NCBI RefSeq assembly: GCF_900110415.1 | Contig: NZ_FODR01000004.1 | Span: 124,001 to 188,000 of the forward strand | From: Mucilaginibacter sp. OK283 | GTDB taxonomy: Bacteria; Bacteroidota; Bacteroidia; Sphingobacteriales; Sphingobacteriaceae | Reading direction: 5' to 3' | DNA length: 64,000 nt | Shown here: piece by piece, positions 28,228-36,209 of the stretch | Layout: each line of letters begins with the position of its first letter | Position numbering within the stretch: the first letter of the stretch is position 1 | The notes under the pieces: model-generated | What the model was told of the DNA's origin: nothing | The model's input: the letters and a program-made list of their open reading frames with translations, nothing else | Database searches by the model: none | Program-made: the position numbers and the translations under genes

Positions 28228-28864
28228 TAAAAAAATTGCTGCGTAAAAGCAGCGTAGCTAATATTCCACCCACTGCGCCAGCGAAATGTAACTCCTGGTT
28301 GACCGCTCCGGTCCGCTTACTATACATTGCCAGAAATACCATATATATCAAAACGCTGTACATGTTGTTTATTCCACCTATCCCTGGAATGAAAAGCAAA
28401 GTCATTTTAGGGTTTAATATCATACAACTGAACATACAACCCATAATTGTTCCCGAAGCCCCTACATTACTATAACTGAGATCACGGTAATGCCTGACCG
28501 TGATAAACAGTCCACCTGCCAGCAGACTACTCCCATATATTGCTAAAAACTTAATTTCACCAATAATGCCCTGTGCTATCAGCTGGTTTTCCAGCGCGAC
28601 ACAAAATACCAGGTACATGTAACTGTTAATAAAAAGATGAAGCAAATCATTATGGACAAGGTCTGATGTTAACAGCCGGTAATATTCTTTTTCATTAACA
28701 ATGCTATAAGGATGAAGGGCAAGGTTGGCTATGAGTTTTTTTTTAACCAATGCTAAAACGCTTACGATGAGCATTGCTGCAAATAGTAGATAACTGGTAC
28801 GAAAAATCTCGTGATAAGCGAAGAATAAACCTTTGGCCATAAATAATATTTCCTTAATATACAA
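28223..28864 (-). CDS. Rhomboid-family intramembrane serine protease
   Basis: 213 aa with six or seven hydrophobic segments. The rhomboid catalytic dyad is visible: S137 in GASGTIMG (the GxSG motif) and H193 in ELHFAGAVGG on a later membrane helix. HNDLLHLFIN near residue 70 matches the conserved rhomboid helix 2. These enzymes cut membrane proteins within or next to the bilayer. It is convergent with the bacteriocin-like gene and shares its terminator, and it is divergent from the membrane protein at 28945. A role in bacteriocin maturation, signalling or self-immunity is inferred from this placement. M9 is an alternative start. Confidence 0.8.
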   Translation of the reverse strand: MYIKEILFMAKGLFFAYHEIFRTSYLLFAAMLIVSVLALVKKKLIANLALHPYSIVNEKEYYRLLTSDLVHNDLLHLFINSYMYLVFCVALENQLIAQGIIGEIKFLAIYGSSLLAGGLFITVRHYRDLSYSNVGASGTIMGCMFSCMILNPKMTLLFIPGIGGINNMYSVLIYMVFLAMYSKRTGAVNQELHFAGAVGGILATLLLRSNFFK

Positions 28865-28870
28865 AAACTA

Positions 28871-28900
28871 TAACTGATAATTTATAGTTTTTGCTTTTAG
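28871..28900 (+). promoter_or_regulatory. Shared regulatory motif, copy 2, within an inverted repeat
   Basis: TAACTGATAATT (28871-28882) and GCTTTTAG (28893-28900) repeat the motif found before the bacteriocin-like gene. A perfect 10-bp inverted repeat, AAAAACTATA (28863-28872) / TATAGTTTTT (28883-28892), surrounds it. It lies between the divergent rhomboid gene and the membrane protein gene. Confidence 0.4.
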
Positions 28901-28944
28901 GATATGGCCTTATATAGGGGGACTTTTGAATAAATCCTTATATC

Positions 28945-29586
28945 ATGAAAGCAAAATTCTCTCTATCAATTCTTTATTTATTTGCTGGTTATATTTTAAT
29001 TGCAATAATATTAATAAAAATTACAGACAAATTAATTTTAACGCCGGGTTTCTATGCGCAAAGCGATCAATCCTTTGGCGCTTTACCGGAGCAAAACCTG
29101 CTGATTTACCAGCAAATTCACAAATGGGTTTACTTGTTTACCACTTTATATATGATAGCGAAGTTCTTCCTTATCGCCTTGATTATCCATACCGGCTTCT
29201 ATCTGTTTAAGTTAAAAGCAGCCTACCTACAGGTTTTGAAAGCAGTGATTTCTGCAGAGTTTGTGTTCTTTATACCAGCCGTTTTCAAGATATGGTATTT
29301 TCAGAATGGTATACCTACTGGTCAGCTCTCCGAATGGATCTACTTCTATCCGGGTTCTGTATTATCACTCCTGAATTACCGGGGTACTACCTGGGTTTAC
29401 CTGTTCCAAAATCTTAATATTTTTGAGATAATGTATTGGTTTACGCTGGCAGCTTTTCTCAGGTTTTGCCTTAAAACAAACTTTGATCGGAACCTTCAAA
29501 TCATTTTGTCCAGTTACCTGCCGGCTTTCCTATTTTGGACGGTTCTAGTTACCTTTTATACAGTGGCAATTTCTCCGGCGAGTTAA
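28945..29586 (+). CDS. Polytopic membrane protein of the bacteriocin locus, possible immunity protein
   Basis: 213 aa with about five or six membrane segments (e.g. LSILYLFAGYILIAIILI at the start and LPAFLFWTVLVTFYTVA near the end). No family recognised. It lies between the rhomboid and the C39 peptidase gene, which follows 52 bp later on the same strand, so the two are likely co-transcribed. Hydrophobic multi-span proteins in such loci often give producer immunity or assist export; here that is only a guess from position. Confidence 0.6.
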   Translation: MKAKFSLSILYLFAGYILIAIILIKITDKLILTPGFYAQSDQSFGALPEQNLLIYQQIHKWVYLFTTLYMIAKFFLIALIIHTGFYLFKLKAAYLQVLKAVISAEFVFFIPAVFKIWYFQNGIPTGQLSEWIYFYPGSVLSLLNYRGTTWVYLFQNLNIFEIMYWFTLAAFLRFCLKTNFDRNLQIILSSYLPAFLFWTVLVTFYTVAISPAS

Positions 29587-29638
29587 AACTCCCATACCAC
29601 TATTCTCAAGATCTTTTAGATGAATAAAATTCCCCCAT

Positions 29639-31003
29639 ATGAAATTTAACCATTTTTATATTAAAAATACCTTTGTAAAACAGGAAGGGCAAAATGATTG
29701 CGGAATTGCCTGCCTTGAATCTATCCTTTATTATGCTGGCTTGGACGCATCGGGAATTTACCGGTTGAAAAATCTCCGGTTATGCGCAACAGGAGTTTCA
29801 TTACTTTCTTTGAAGCATCTCGCTATAGAATTTGGTCTTCAGGCCAAATGTGTAGAATTAGAGGTAACTTATTTAAGGGCACTTACCGTACCATGCATAC
29901 TTTACGTAATTAACGGGGAGAATGCAGGTCACTTCATTGTATTTTATGGTGCCAGGAAAAAAGGTAGTGGCTACGAGTACCTGGTTGGTGACCCTGCTGA
30001 TGACCTGAAGTTTATAACGGAAACCCATCTGTCGGAAATATGGAAAAGTAATGCTGCCTTATATTTGGAAGGGCTAAAACCGGCCAAACATATAAAAAGG
30101 GTATTGAAAAGTGTGGCGCTACTTGATAACGCCATATCAGTTCCGCTTTTAATGAGCGTTCCTCTCCTTGGAATTATAATTTCATTTATTGGAATAGGCA
30201 CATCTTTGTTTTTACAAAAGTGCTTTGAATCAGGTAAAACAAACTCTCCTAAAATGGAGATGATGGCCAGCCTCGCGATGTTCCTGATAATTAGTATTTT
30301 CAGGACGGTATTGGGCTTCCTGAGACAAAGGCTGCTTACCTGCTTTCTAACAGATTTCTCCCGGTATTTTATGTTTAGAAAATTAAACAGATTATTGAAC
30401 CATGGTTATGTATACAATATAGATAATGCTTTTAATCAGGTTGTAAAATTACAATCAGCAATAAATGCGCTCTTGTCAGTTGTACTCACCGACGGAGTTT
30501 TACTGATGATAATTATTGGGATGCTCTTTTATTATTTTCCCCTCGTTGCATTGATCAATCTTTTATACCTCGTAATTGTCGTATTGCTTTCTAGCTTGAT
30601 GCTTCCGAAAATAAGTTTAGCCATACAGGATAATGAGAAATGCTTTCACAATGCAGTAAAAAAGATCAAAACTGAAATGGATGACATCTCCACGGAAAAT
30701 GTTGCTGAACTTAAGCCTGATTTGATCATTAAGCATCAAAACTATTACCTTTCTTACGAACAAAGCTCAGTTTCAAACGCTAATTCAATAAACCGGATGA
30801 ACCTGATTATCCAGGGAACCGGAAACTTATTGGTTATTCTCGTTTTAGGTGTTAGCATCCACAACTTTTTGACTACCTACAAAGAAGGCATGCTTTTTCT
30901 TGCAGTCAGTATCCTTTCCGTTTATAATACCATGATCGTACCAAGGGTTATACAGGCTTACCAGGCTTGTTACGATGGGGTAAGTTCATTGCAAATAAGG
31001 TAG
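29639..31003 (+). CDS. C39 peptidase/ABC-exporter membrane protein lacking the nucleotide-binding domain
   Basis: 454 aa. Residues 1-140 are a C39 double-glycine peptidase with all three catalytic positions: C21 in QNDCGIACLES, H98 in GHFIVFYG and D118 in VGDPADD. Residues about 165-450 are an ABC-exporter type membrane domain. The protein then stops: no Walker A, LSGGQ or Walker B follows, though typical peptidase-containing exporters are about 700-740 aa. No separate ATPase was found downstream. It could partner with an ATPase elsewhere, act as a membrane-bound processing peptidase, or be truncated. It probably trims the double-glycine peptide encoded at 28000. Confidence 0.82.
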   Translation: MKFNHFYIKNTFVKQEGQNDCGIACLESILYYAGLDASGIYRLKNLRLCATGVSLLSLKHLAIEFGLQAKCVELEVTYLRALTVPCILYVINGENAGHFIVFYGARKKGSGYEYLVGDPADDLKFITETHLSEIWKSNAALYLEGLKPAKHIKRVLKSVALLDNAISVPLLMSVPLLGIIISFIGIGTSLFLQKCFESGKTNSPKMEMMASLAMFLIISIFRTVLGFLRQRLLTCFLTDFSRYFMFRKLNRLLNHGYVYNIDNAFNQVVKLQSAINALLSVVLTDGVLLMIIIGMLFYYFPLVALINLLYLVIVVLLSSLMLPKISLAIQDNEKCFHNAVKKIKTEMDDISTENVAELKPDLIIKHQNYYLSYEQSSVSNANSINRMNLIIQGTGNLLVILVLGVSIHNFLTTYKEGMLFLAVSILSVYNTMIVPRVIQAYQACYDGVSSLQIR

Positions 31004-31167
31004 CAATAATACTCTCTTTTCTATGGTCACGATTTAACTGCTCATAGAAGTTTGACTATCAATTTTAATTAAAATCAATGTTGCTTATGAATGTCCCGAA
31101 GTTATACCGGGATACGATCCACTATGCTTCAGGTTTTTAGAGCCCCGTCTACCATTATTACGGGCTT

Positions 31168-32109
31168 ATGGCCGGACTTCCCGGGTTTCTCAATTATTTA
31201 TTTAAAATCTCTACACCTATGATTATTCAATTTGCTCAAAAAAGCTATCATGAAATGATGGAAGAATTGGAACTATTTAACGAGATCGGAGATCTGTCGG
31301 TTAAAAAATTACAGGGTTCTCTATTCGTAATTAAAACTGCATTGGACGGTTTAAAGGATTATCTCCACCTCAATCCATTTATTGACCAGGATGAAGAAGT
31401 TAGGTTCTTTAAATACGAAAAGCCAAAATTTTTCGCTGAAAAGATTTTTGCCTTAGAACGTTATACCATAGACAGCGCGGTGCCATTAGGCGATGAGGAA
31501 GCGATTCAGCAATATTTCACAAGGGAACTGGCATTTATTGATCGCTTTTTCTACCAATACAGATTTTTGTTTCAGTATTATCAGCTGGATGCCTCAGAAC
31601 TTGACCATTTATACTTTTTGCGTGGCGGTCAGCCGCAAGGACTACTTGTTACGGAGCAACAGGAACCTGACCCGCAGTTTTCTACAGCATGCGACCATCT
31701 TTATTCCAAGTTTATGGCCTACGAGAAGCTTCAGGCTTATGTTTTGGATCGTTTACGTCAGCCTGGCGGAGGAAATCAAGCTATAACGGTGAGCAAAAAA
31801 GGAAGAGAACTCAAATGGACAGGTGATAAGAGTAACCTTGTCGAGTTGGCCTATGGCTTATATGATACAATGCAAATCAATAATGGAGATGTTGATATAT
31901 CGGATATTATTGATTGGCTTGAACAGACACTGCAGGTTAACCTTAACAGGTACTACCGGCGGTTCTCTGAGATTAAGAGCCGTAAATCCATCAGCAAGAC
32001 AAAATTTTTGGATCAGATGCGGGATGCATTGTTGAAGCATATTGAGGAAGGGGATGCCTACAAACCCCAAAATGTACCCCGTATACGCGCTCCAAACACG
32101 GGTAAATAA
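31168..32109 (+). CDS. rteC: RteC-like regulator of conjugative transfer
   Basis: 313 aa, or 296 aa from the internal ATG at 31219 (MIIQFAQKSYHEMMEEL), which is the likelier start since the first 17 residues look unlike the family. In CTnDOT, RteC activates the excision operon. The C-terminal FLDQMRDALLKHIEEGD and the preceding ISDIIDWLEQTLQVNLNRYYRRFSEIKSRK match the family's C-terminal DNA-binding region. It marks the beginning of the transfer-related half of the element. No RteA/RteB two-component pair is present in the window, so the input signal may differ from CTnDOT. Confidence 0.78.
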   Translation: MAGLPGFLNYLFKISTPMIIQFAQKSYHEMMEELELFNEIGDLSVKKLQGSLFVIKTALDGLKDYLHLNPFIDQDEEVRFFKYEKPKFFAEKIFALERYTIDSAVPLGDEEAIQQYFTRELAFIDRFFYQYRFLFQYYQLDASELDHLYFLRGGQPQGLLVTEQQEPDPQFSTACDHLYSKFMAYEKLQAYVLDRLRQPGGGNQAITVSKKGRELKWTGDKSNLVELAYGLYDTMQINNGDVDISDIIDWLEQTLQVNLNRYYRRFSEIKSRKSISKTKFLDQMRDALLKHIEEGDAYKPQNVPRIRAPNTGK

Positions 32110-32489
32110 AAAAATCTTTAGTGCTCCGGTTGGTGCTTGTGAAACAAAAATTCCGCAAGTGCCAACCTTTGTTTCGTCAGCCGCCGGCAATGTCGCAGTG
32201 GAGTGGTCAAAACGATGAAACAGAGGATGTATATAAAACCAAAGCCAGCCGCCAAAACGTCGGAAATCAGGTATTACCGTTTTTTCTTTCTTCTACCCCG
32301 CATGTATACCCGGGGAGTTCGCTCAACTCACTCCGTTACGCCCGGCCTGACAATCAATTTAGAATTAATGCTATGAATTAAAATCCTGGTTTAATTATCT
32401 GGTTTTTAAATGCTTACCTGCTTTTCGCGGGTAGGGGTGGCCGGGCTTTGCCTTTCCACGGGTTCTTTGACATGGTGGGCAAAAGCATT

Positions 32490-32665
32490 ATCCTGTGTAT
32501 AACAGGAAATTTTGTGAAGGTGAGATGATATCAATAACTGAAAGCGCAAAGGCAGGTGAGGACCCGGTTTGTAGAAACTGACGTGAGTAAGCCCGATTAA
32601 TTAAAAATTTAAATAGGACGACCTGCTATGGTCAATATTCAAAGGGGGCTTTTGCCCCCTTTTTT
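32490..32665 (+). ncRNA. Candidate structured RNA or leader ending in a strong terminator
   Basis: The 570-base gap between RteC and the replication gene holds no protein gene. From about 32490 it contains a CCTGT…ACAGG stem, a GACC…GGTC stem near 32620-32633, and then a strong intrinsic terminator at 32641-32665. A terminator here with no gene before it implies a short transcript or a leader whose read-through is controlled. Boundaries are guessed. The 32110-32489 part shows only an unconvincing open frame. Confidence 0.35.
32641..32665 (+). terminator. Intrinsic terminator upstream of the replication-initiator-like gene
   Basis: GGGGGC (32644-32649), TTTT loop, GCCCCC (32654-32659), with AAA before the stem and six T after it. 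It ends 15 bp before the start codon at 32680, so it could act as an attenuator of that gene. Confidence 0.85.
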
Positions 32666-32679
32666 GTAAACCCAATTTT

Positions 32680-33756
32680 ATGGATCCAAAGATCATTAGC
32701 CGAATTGACAGGGCAGTCGCTGATAACATGAAAGACATTAAACGTTCTTTTGGCGGCCAGGCGGGGATAGTTCAGGATTTTATAGTTTTTATCACAAGGC
32801 AACTGAAAACAGATCTCTTTGGTTACACACGTTTTACCCTCCAGCAATTTTGCCAGGAAACCGGAAGAACCCGCCAGGATCTCGCGGTAATACACCCTGA
32901 CTTTCTTACCGGGAAATCGTTACCGCCGATGATAGCAGGTTATGAATTTAAAACGGTATTTGATTACGCCTTGTATACTATGATGGAACGTAATATTATC
33001 TTTTCGTCTGGTTATGAAATCAGGGCGGAGAGCGGCAATATCCAAATGCAAAGCTTTTCCATTCTAAAAGACCTGAAGCTCAATTTTAACCGGAGCAGCA
33101 AAGAACAAAAGATCTATGATGTCCGGCTTTCAGATGATTTGCTCCATGGTTTTCTAAGCAGGTATTACACGATTGATACATTAAGCTATCGGCTGGTCGG
33201 AAAAGGGAGGGGCGGCGACAGTCGCAAACAATTACTGATCTACCTGTCCAAATTAAAACATATCCTCCTTTCTACCGGTACGGACAACGAAACGCTTATT
33301 CCGCTGGACAGGCTTTGCCGGATAGCGGATATCTTTGATATTAAACCCTCCCATAAAAAGCAAAACCTCTCCAGGATGCTCGCCTATATCAGGGAAACCG
33401 GGAAATTCTTATTCGACTTTCAATTTACCCAGGATAGGTTCAACACGAATTACATGGTCAGGCTCGAATTTAGACCAGACAAATCCAGGTACAAACTTCA
33501 AATGGAACATTCCTTTTATTACCGTTTATTGTCCGGATTAAAGACGGTGTTTGATAGCAAAAAAACAGCCTACGTTATTATAGATGACGATCCATTCCAA
33601 TTTTGGTTAGCAGACATGGAAAGTGATTTAATTTCAAAATCGCAGGTTTTGGTTCATTCGTATTATATAGCTTTTCAAATCAACCTCAATCAGACGCAGG
33701 CGCAAAGTTTAATACGATCCGGCAATTTTCTCAAACCGCTGTTAGATGTCGGATAG
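32680..33756 (+). CDS. Replication-initiator-like protein of the conjugative element
   Basis: 358 aa, conserved-looking element protein without a textbook motif. The layout suggests two winged-helix modules, as in plasmid Rep proteins: a first around residues 45-150 (FTLQQFCQETGRTRQDL…) and a second around 205-290 (LDRLCRIADIFDIKPSHKKQNLSRML…). The decisive support is next to it: seven exact-register 21-bp direct repeats start inside its last codons and continue downstream, as expected of iterons bound by their own initiator. Some ICEs replicate autonomously after excision, and this would be the initiator. Expression may be controlled by the terminator 15 bp upstream. Confidence 0.6.
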   Translation: MDPKIISRIDRAVADNMKDIKRSFGGQAGIVQDFIVFITRQLKTDLFGYTRFTLQQFCQETGRTRQDLAVIHPDFLTGKSLPPMIAGYEFKTVFDYALYTMMERNIIFSSGYEIRAESGNIQMQSFSILKDLKLNFNRSSKEQKIYDVRLSDDLLHGFLSRYYTIDTLSYRLVGKGRGGDSRKQLLIYLSKLKHILLSTGTDNETLIPLDRLCRIADIFDIKPSHKKQNLSRMLAYIRETGKFLFDFQFTQDRFNTNYMVRLEFRPDKSRYKLQMEHSFYYRLLSGLKTVFDSKKTAYVIIDDDPFQFWLADMESDLISKSQVLVHSYYIAFQINLNQTQAQSLIRSGNFLKPLLDVG

Positions 33757-33976
33757 TTCGGAAATGATGTCGGGTAATTCGGAGCGGATGTCGGGTTTTT
33801 AGATTTTGATGTCTGGTGTTTCGGTAATAATGTCGCCTTTTTCGACCCTGATGTCGAACTAATTGGCTCCGATGTCCGGTGTTTTGATATAAACCGTTCC
33901 ATGTCGGCTATTTCGGCCATTGGGAATGACCTGTATGCGGGGATTTATAGGTCTGATGTCGGCTATTTCGGCCAAT
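33745..33976 (+). repeat. Iteron array, candidate replication origin
   Basis: GATGTC(GG)-type direct repeats start at 33745, 33766, 33787, 33808, 33829 (AATGTC), 33850 and 33871, i.e. exactly 21 bp apart six times. Further copies lie at 33900 and 33955; these two share an identical 19-mer beginning ATGTCGGCTATTTCGG. The consensus is GATGTCGG-N2-TTTCGG. Twenty-one bp is two helical turns, so initiator molecules would line up on one DNA face. An AT-rich stretch follows (33975-34010), like a DNA-unwinding element. The first unit overlaps the 3' end of the replication-initiator-like gene. Confidence 0.82.
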
Positions 33977-34055
33977 AGTATATAGAATACTAATTATAAA
34001 AGAAAACGCAGTTTCAGCTGACTGAAACAAAATATTTAACATTTAAAATTTAATT

Positions 34056-34976
34056 ATGGATAATCTCTCGGAAGTGAAAGACCTGAAAGAGCAAGTCTCT
34101 ATCGTGGACCTGTTGGCCAGGCTTGGTTTTCACCCCATACGCAAATCAGGAAAAGAGGATATTTACCTGAGTATGCTGCGCGACTCGGATACCAAGCCAT
34201 CTTTCGCGGTAAATGACACGCTTGGCGTATGGTATGACCACGGTTTGGGTAAAGGCGGAAACATCATTGATTTTGCCTTGCTATATTGGAATGGTTTGAC
34301 TTTCATGGATGTCATCAGTAAAATCAAATCTACCTGCGACCTTCCTTTACTTCGGGTTAACCCGGATTTAAACAGGATAAATACACGCAGGCACGCTTTG
34401 AAGGTTCCTCATTACAGGGTTGAATCTGTAAAGGATCTGGGTAATAATCCTGCGATAAGTCGTTATCTGGAAAGTAGGGGGATTCTGAAAGCCGCGGATG
34501 GACTCCTGAAAGAGGTTTATTATTTTGTGGAGGACGAAAAAAAGGTTCGCAAATATTTTTTTGCAGCAGGCTGGCAGAATGAGTTAGGTAGCTGGGAGGT
34601 GAGGAATAAATATTTTAAGGGTTGCCTTGGACATAAGGCGATTTCTTTTATACCTGGTGATACTGCTAACCTTCAGGTCTTTGAAGGTTATATTAATTTC
34701 CTCAGTTGGAAAATGGACAATCCGTCATCGATGGACAATATCCTGGTATTGAATACGACGGCGCTATTAAGAGCCGCTATAAAAAAGGCGGCTGACTTTG
34801 AGGACGTTTCCATCTATTTTGACCATGATAAGACAGGTCAGGAAGCAGCTGCCGAATTTATCCGCAGCTCACCCCATACCATCGACCGCTCGGAAATATA
34901 CAGGGGCTATAATGATTATAATGACTATTTAATTGCTGTTCCCCGGCGGGCATCCGAACAATCTTTCTTCAGCTAG
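34056..34976 (+). CDS. Toprim primase-like protein of the element
   Basis: 306 aa. The N-terminal 90 residues follow the CHC2 zinc-finger domain of DnaG (SIVDLLARLGF, KPSFAVNDTLGVWYDHGLGKGGNIIDFALLYW), but the usual Cys/His zinc ligands are absent. The C-terminal half is a Toprim domain: FEGYINFLS (acidic residue of the first motif) near 210, and YFDHDKTGQEAA (DxD motif) near 258. It probably primes replication of the transferred strand or of the iteron origin just upstream. The gene starts about 80 bp after the last iteron. Confidence 0.75.
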   Translation: MDNLSEVKDLKEQVSIVDLLARLGFHPIRKSGKEDIYLSMLRDSDTKPSFAVNDTLGVWYDHGLGKGGNIIDFALLYWNGLTFMDVISKIKSTCDLPLLRVNPDLNRINTRRHALKVPHYRVESVKDLGNNPAISRYLESRGILKAADGLLKEVYYFVEDEKKVRKYFFAAGWQNELGSWEVRNKYFKGCLGHKAISFIPGDTANLQVFEGYINFLSWKMDNPSSMDNILVLNTTALLRAAIKKAADFEDVSIYFDHDKTGQEAAAEFIRSSPHTIDRSEIYRGYNDYNDYLIAVPRRASEQSFFS

Positions 34977-35163
34977 GTGGGCGTATTTGAGCCAGCTATT
35001 TTATAACCGGATAGCTGGTTATATTTTGGTTTTTATTGCGGCAAGATGTCCTTTTGTCCGACAAAAACGCCTTCAGCGGTTTTCTCGTCCAACGGAATCT
35101 TGCCTTGCCCGTTTCGTACCTCAACCGATCAAGGATATCAATAACTCGCAACTCGTTATCTCT
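34977..35163. other. Gap with two inverted repeats before mobC
   Basis: CCAGCTAT (34992-34999) and ATAGCTGG (35011-35018) form a perfect 8-bp inverted repeat; TTTTGTC (35052-35058) and GACAAAA (35060-35066) form a second, 7-bp one. Such repeats are typical of relaxosome protein binding sites near oriT. A frame from 34933 runs through this region but has unlikely composition. Confidence 0.4.
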
Positions 35164-35574
35164 ATGCCAGGAAAACACAAATTAACCGGCAGACCGAAAT
35201 TGGAAACAGGGAAGCGAAGCAGGAAGATCGACGCACGTTTTAGCGAAGATGAATACCTGGTCATCCTGGAACTGGAAAAGCAATTAGGTATCAGTAAAAC
35301 GGAGTTGGTCAGGACAAGGCTTTTGCAAAATGCACCCCTGACGATCATTAATGCCAGGGAACTGATCCGGCTGCTGGATGGTATAGGTACTGAACTCGGG
35401 CGGGCTGGTAACAATATCAACCAGCTGGCGCACTACGCTAATATACTCCAACTCAAATCTGCTTTGTCACCGGCGGTAATAGAGCGCTTTAATACACTAT
35501 TCTCCCAATACATCGACAATCAAACAATATTGGAAGCGGCCTTACGCAAGATCATCCGGTATATAGGCAAATAA
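35164..35574 (+). CDS. MobC-like relaxosome accessory protein (ribbon-helix-helix)
   Basis: 136 aa from ATG at 35164. The frame extends upstream to 34933, but those residues look non-coding, so the start with MPGKHKLTGRPK is chosen. Residues about 20-55 form a ribbon-helix-helix-like region (KIDARFSEDEYLVILELEKQLG). The C-terminal part holds LGRAGNNINQLAHYAN, the signature of the mobilisation protein MobC family. It binds oriT and helps the relaxase nick DNA. In CTnDOT nomenclature the equivalent gene is called mobA. The relaxase follows at 36210. Confidence 0.82.
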   Translation: MPGKHKLTGRPKLETGKRSRKIDARFSEDEYLVILELEKQLGISKTELVRTRLLQNAPLTIINARELIRLLDGIGTELGRAGNNINQLAHYANILQLKSALSPAVIERFNTLFSQYIDNQTILEAALRKIIRYIGK

Positions 35575-35595
35575 TTGATTCTTAAAAATAAGCTT

Positions 35596-35880
35596 ATGAT
35601 TTACATTACATTAACCGGCCCGTCGGTCGCCATTACCATTGCTGCCTATTTTCTGCTCAGGTATCTTATCCTGACTTTTAACCGATATAACAGCGGCTGC
35701 CAGGACCCTTTCCTGCCCAGGATCAATCTACCCGGGAGTTCCTGGAGGGACTGGCGGCGGGGATATGAACAGGGGCAAGCCAAAATGATCGTCCGGTATG
35801 GACTTGACCAGCGGTGTGAAGATAAAAGTGTTTTAAAGTGGGTAAAAGGATATGAGGACATTGATGAGGGGTGTGGTTAG
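35596..35880 (+). CDS. Small single-span membrane protein in the mob region
   Basis: 94 aa from ATG at 35596; an in-frame TTG at 35575 is less likely. One membrane segment near the N-terminus (IYITLTGPSVAITIAAYFLLRYLIL) is followed by a basic soluble part with WRDWRRGYEQGQAKMIV. No family recognised. It lies 21 bp after mobC and before the candidate oriT, so it may belong to the mobilisation operon. Confidence 0.5.
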   Translation: MIYITLTGPSVAITIAAYFLLRYLILTFNRYNSGCQDPFLPRINLPGSSWRDWRRGYEQGQAKMIVRYGLDQRCEDKSVLKWVKGYEDIDEGCG

Positions 35881-36209
35881 TGTATTAAATATCACGAGAT
35901 GAAATAGCCGGATACATATCACCGTGATACGTCGTATCAGAATAATCAGGAGCTGGATACGAAATACCACGATATATTAATCATTATATCTGGTTCCGGG
36001 TTTCATTGCTATCCTGATACTTCGGTAAAAAGTACCCAGCTCATCTATCCTTCTGTATCTAGTTCATAGATCATTTTATAGCGTGGTATTTTATCACTGA
36101 CTATCGAGTATCCTGTTCGATGGTATCCCGTTCCGATAGACCCGGATACTTTTGATCTGGATATTACCAATCAGGTTTATTTCTATCACGATCCAAATGC
36201 GCTCGATAT
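35881..36209. other. Candidate origin of transfer (oriT) upstream of the relaxase
   Basis: This 329-bp non-coding region contains nine copies of the pentamer GATAC/GTATC (35911, 35926, 35934, 35956, 36016, 36055, 36108, 36123, 36145), far above the roughly 0.6 expected by chance. Two of them make a perfect palindrome, TGATACG-T-CGTATCA (35925-35939). TATCCTG, the core of the RP4-type nic site used by MOBP relaxases, occurs at 36010-36016 and 36109-36115. The flanking genes are MobC and a relaxase. Confidence 0.55.

Noticed and set aside
29639..31003. Frameshifted complete peptidase-exporter
   Set aside because: Downstream DNA up to RteC (31004-31167) carries no Walker or signature motif in any frame, so the ATPase domain is absent rather than shifted.
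32121..32381. 86-codon open frame downstream of RteC
   Set aside because: Low-quality composition, no recognisable family, and it lies in a region better explained as non-coding leader DNA.
32489..32495. TATCCTG as a nic site in the leader of the replication gene
   Set aside because: Isolated 7-mer, not next to mob genes; the two copies near the relaxase are better placed, and the 7-mer also occurs near 45636.
33690..33920. Minus-strand frame with Pro/Thr/Ser repeats
   Set aside because: The repeated peptide is just the reverse translation of the 21-bp iterons, not a protein.
33745..33976. CRISPR array
   Set aside because: Units are only 21 bp long, directly adjacent with degenerate sequence and no unique spacers; no cas genes are near. 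Iterons fit better.
34933..35163. N-terminal extension of MobC back to 34933
   Set aside because: It overlaps the primase 3' end, crosses two inverted repeats, and its composition is unlike the rest; ATG at 35164 gives a normal MobC.
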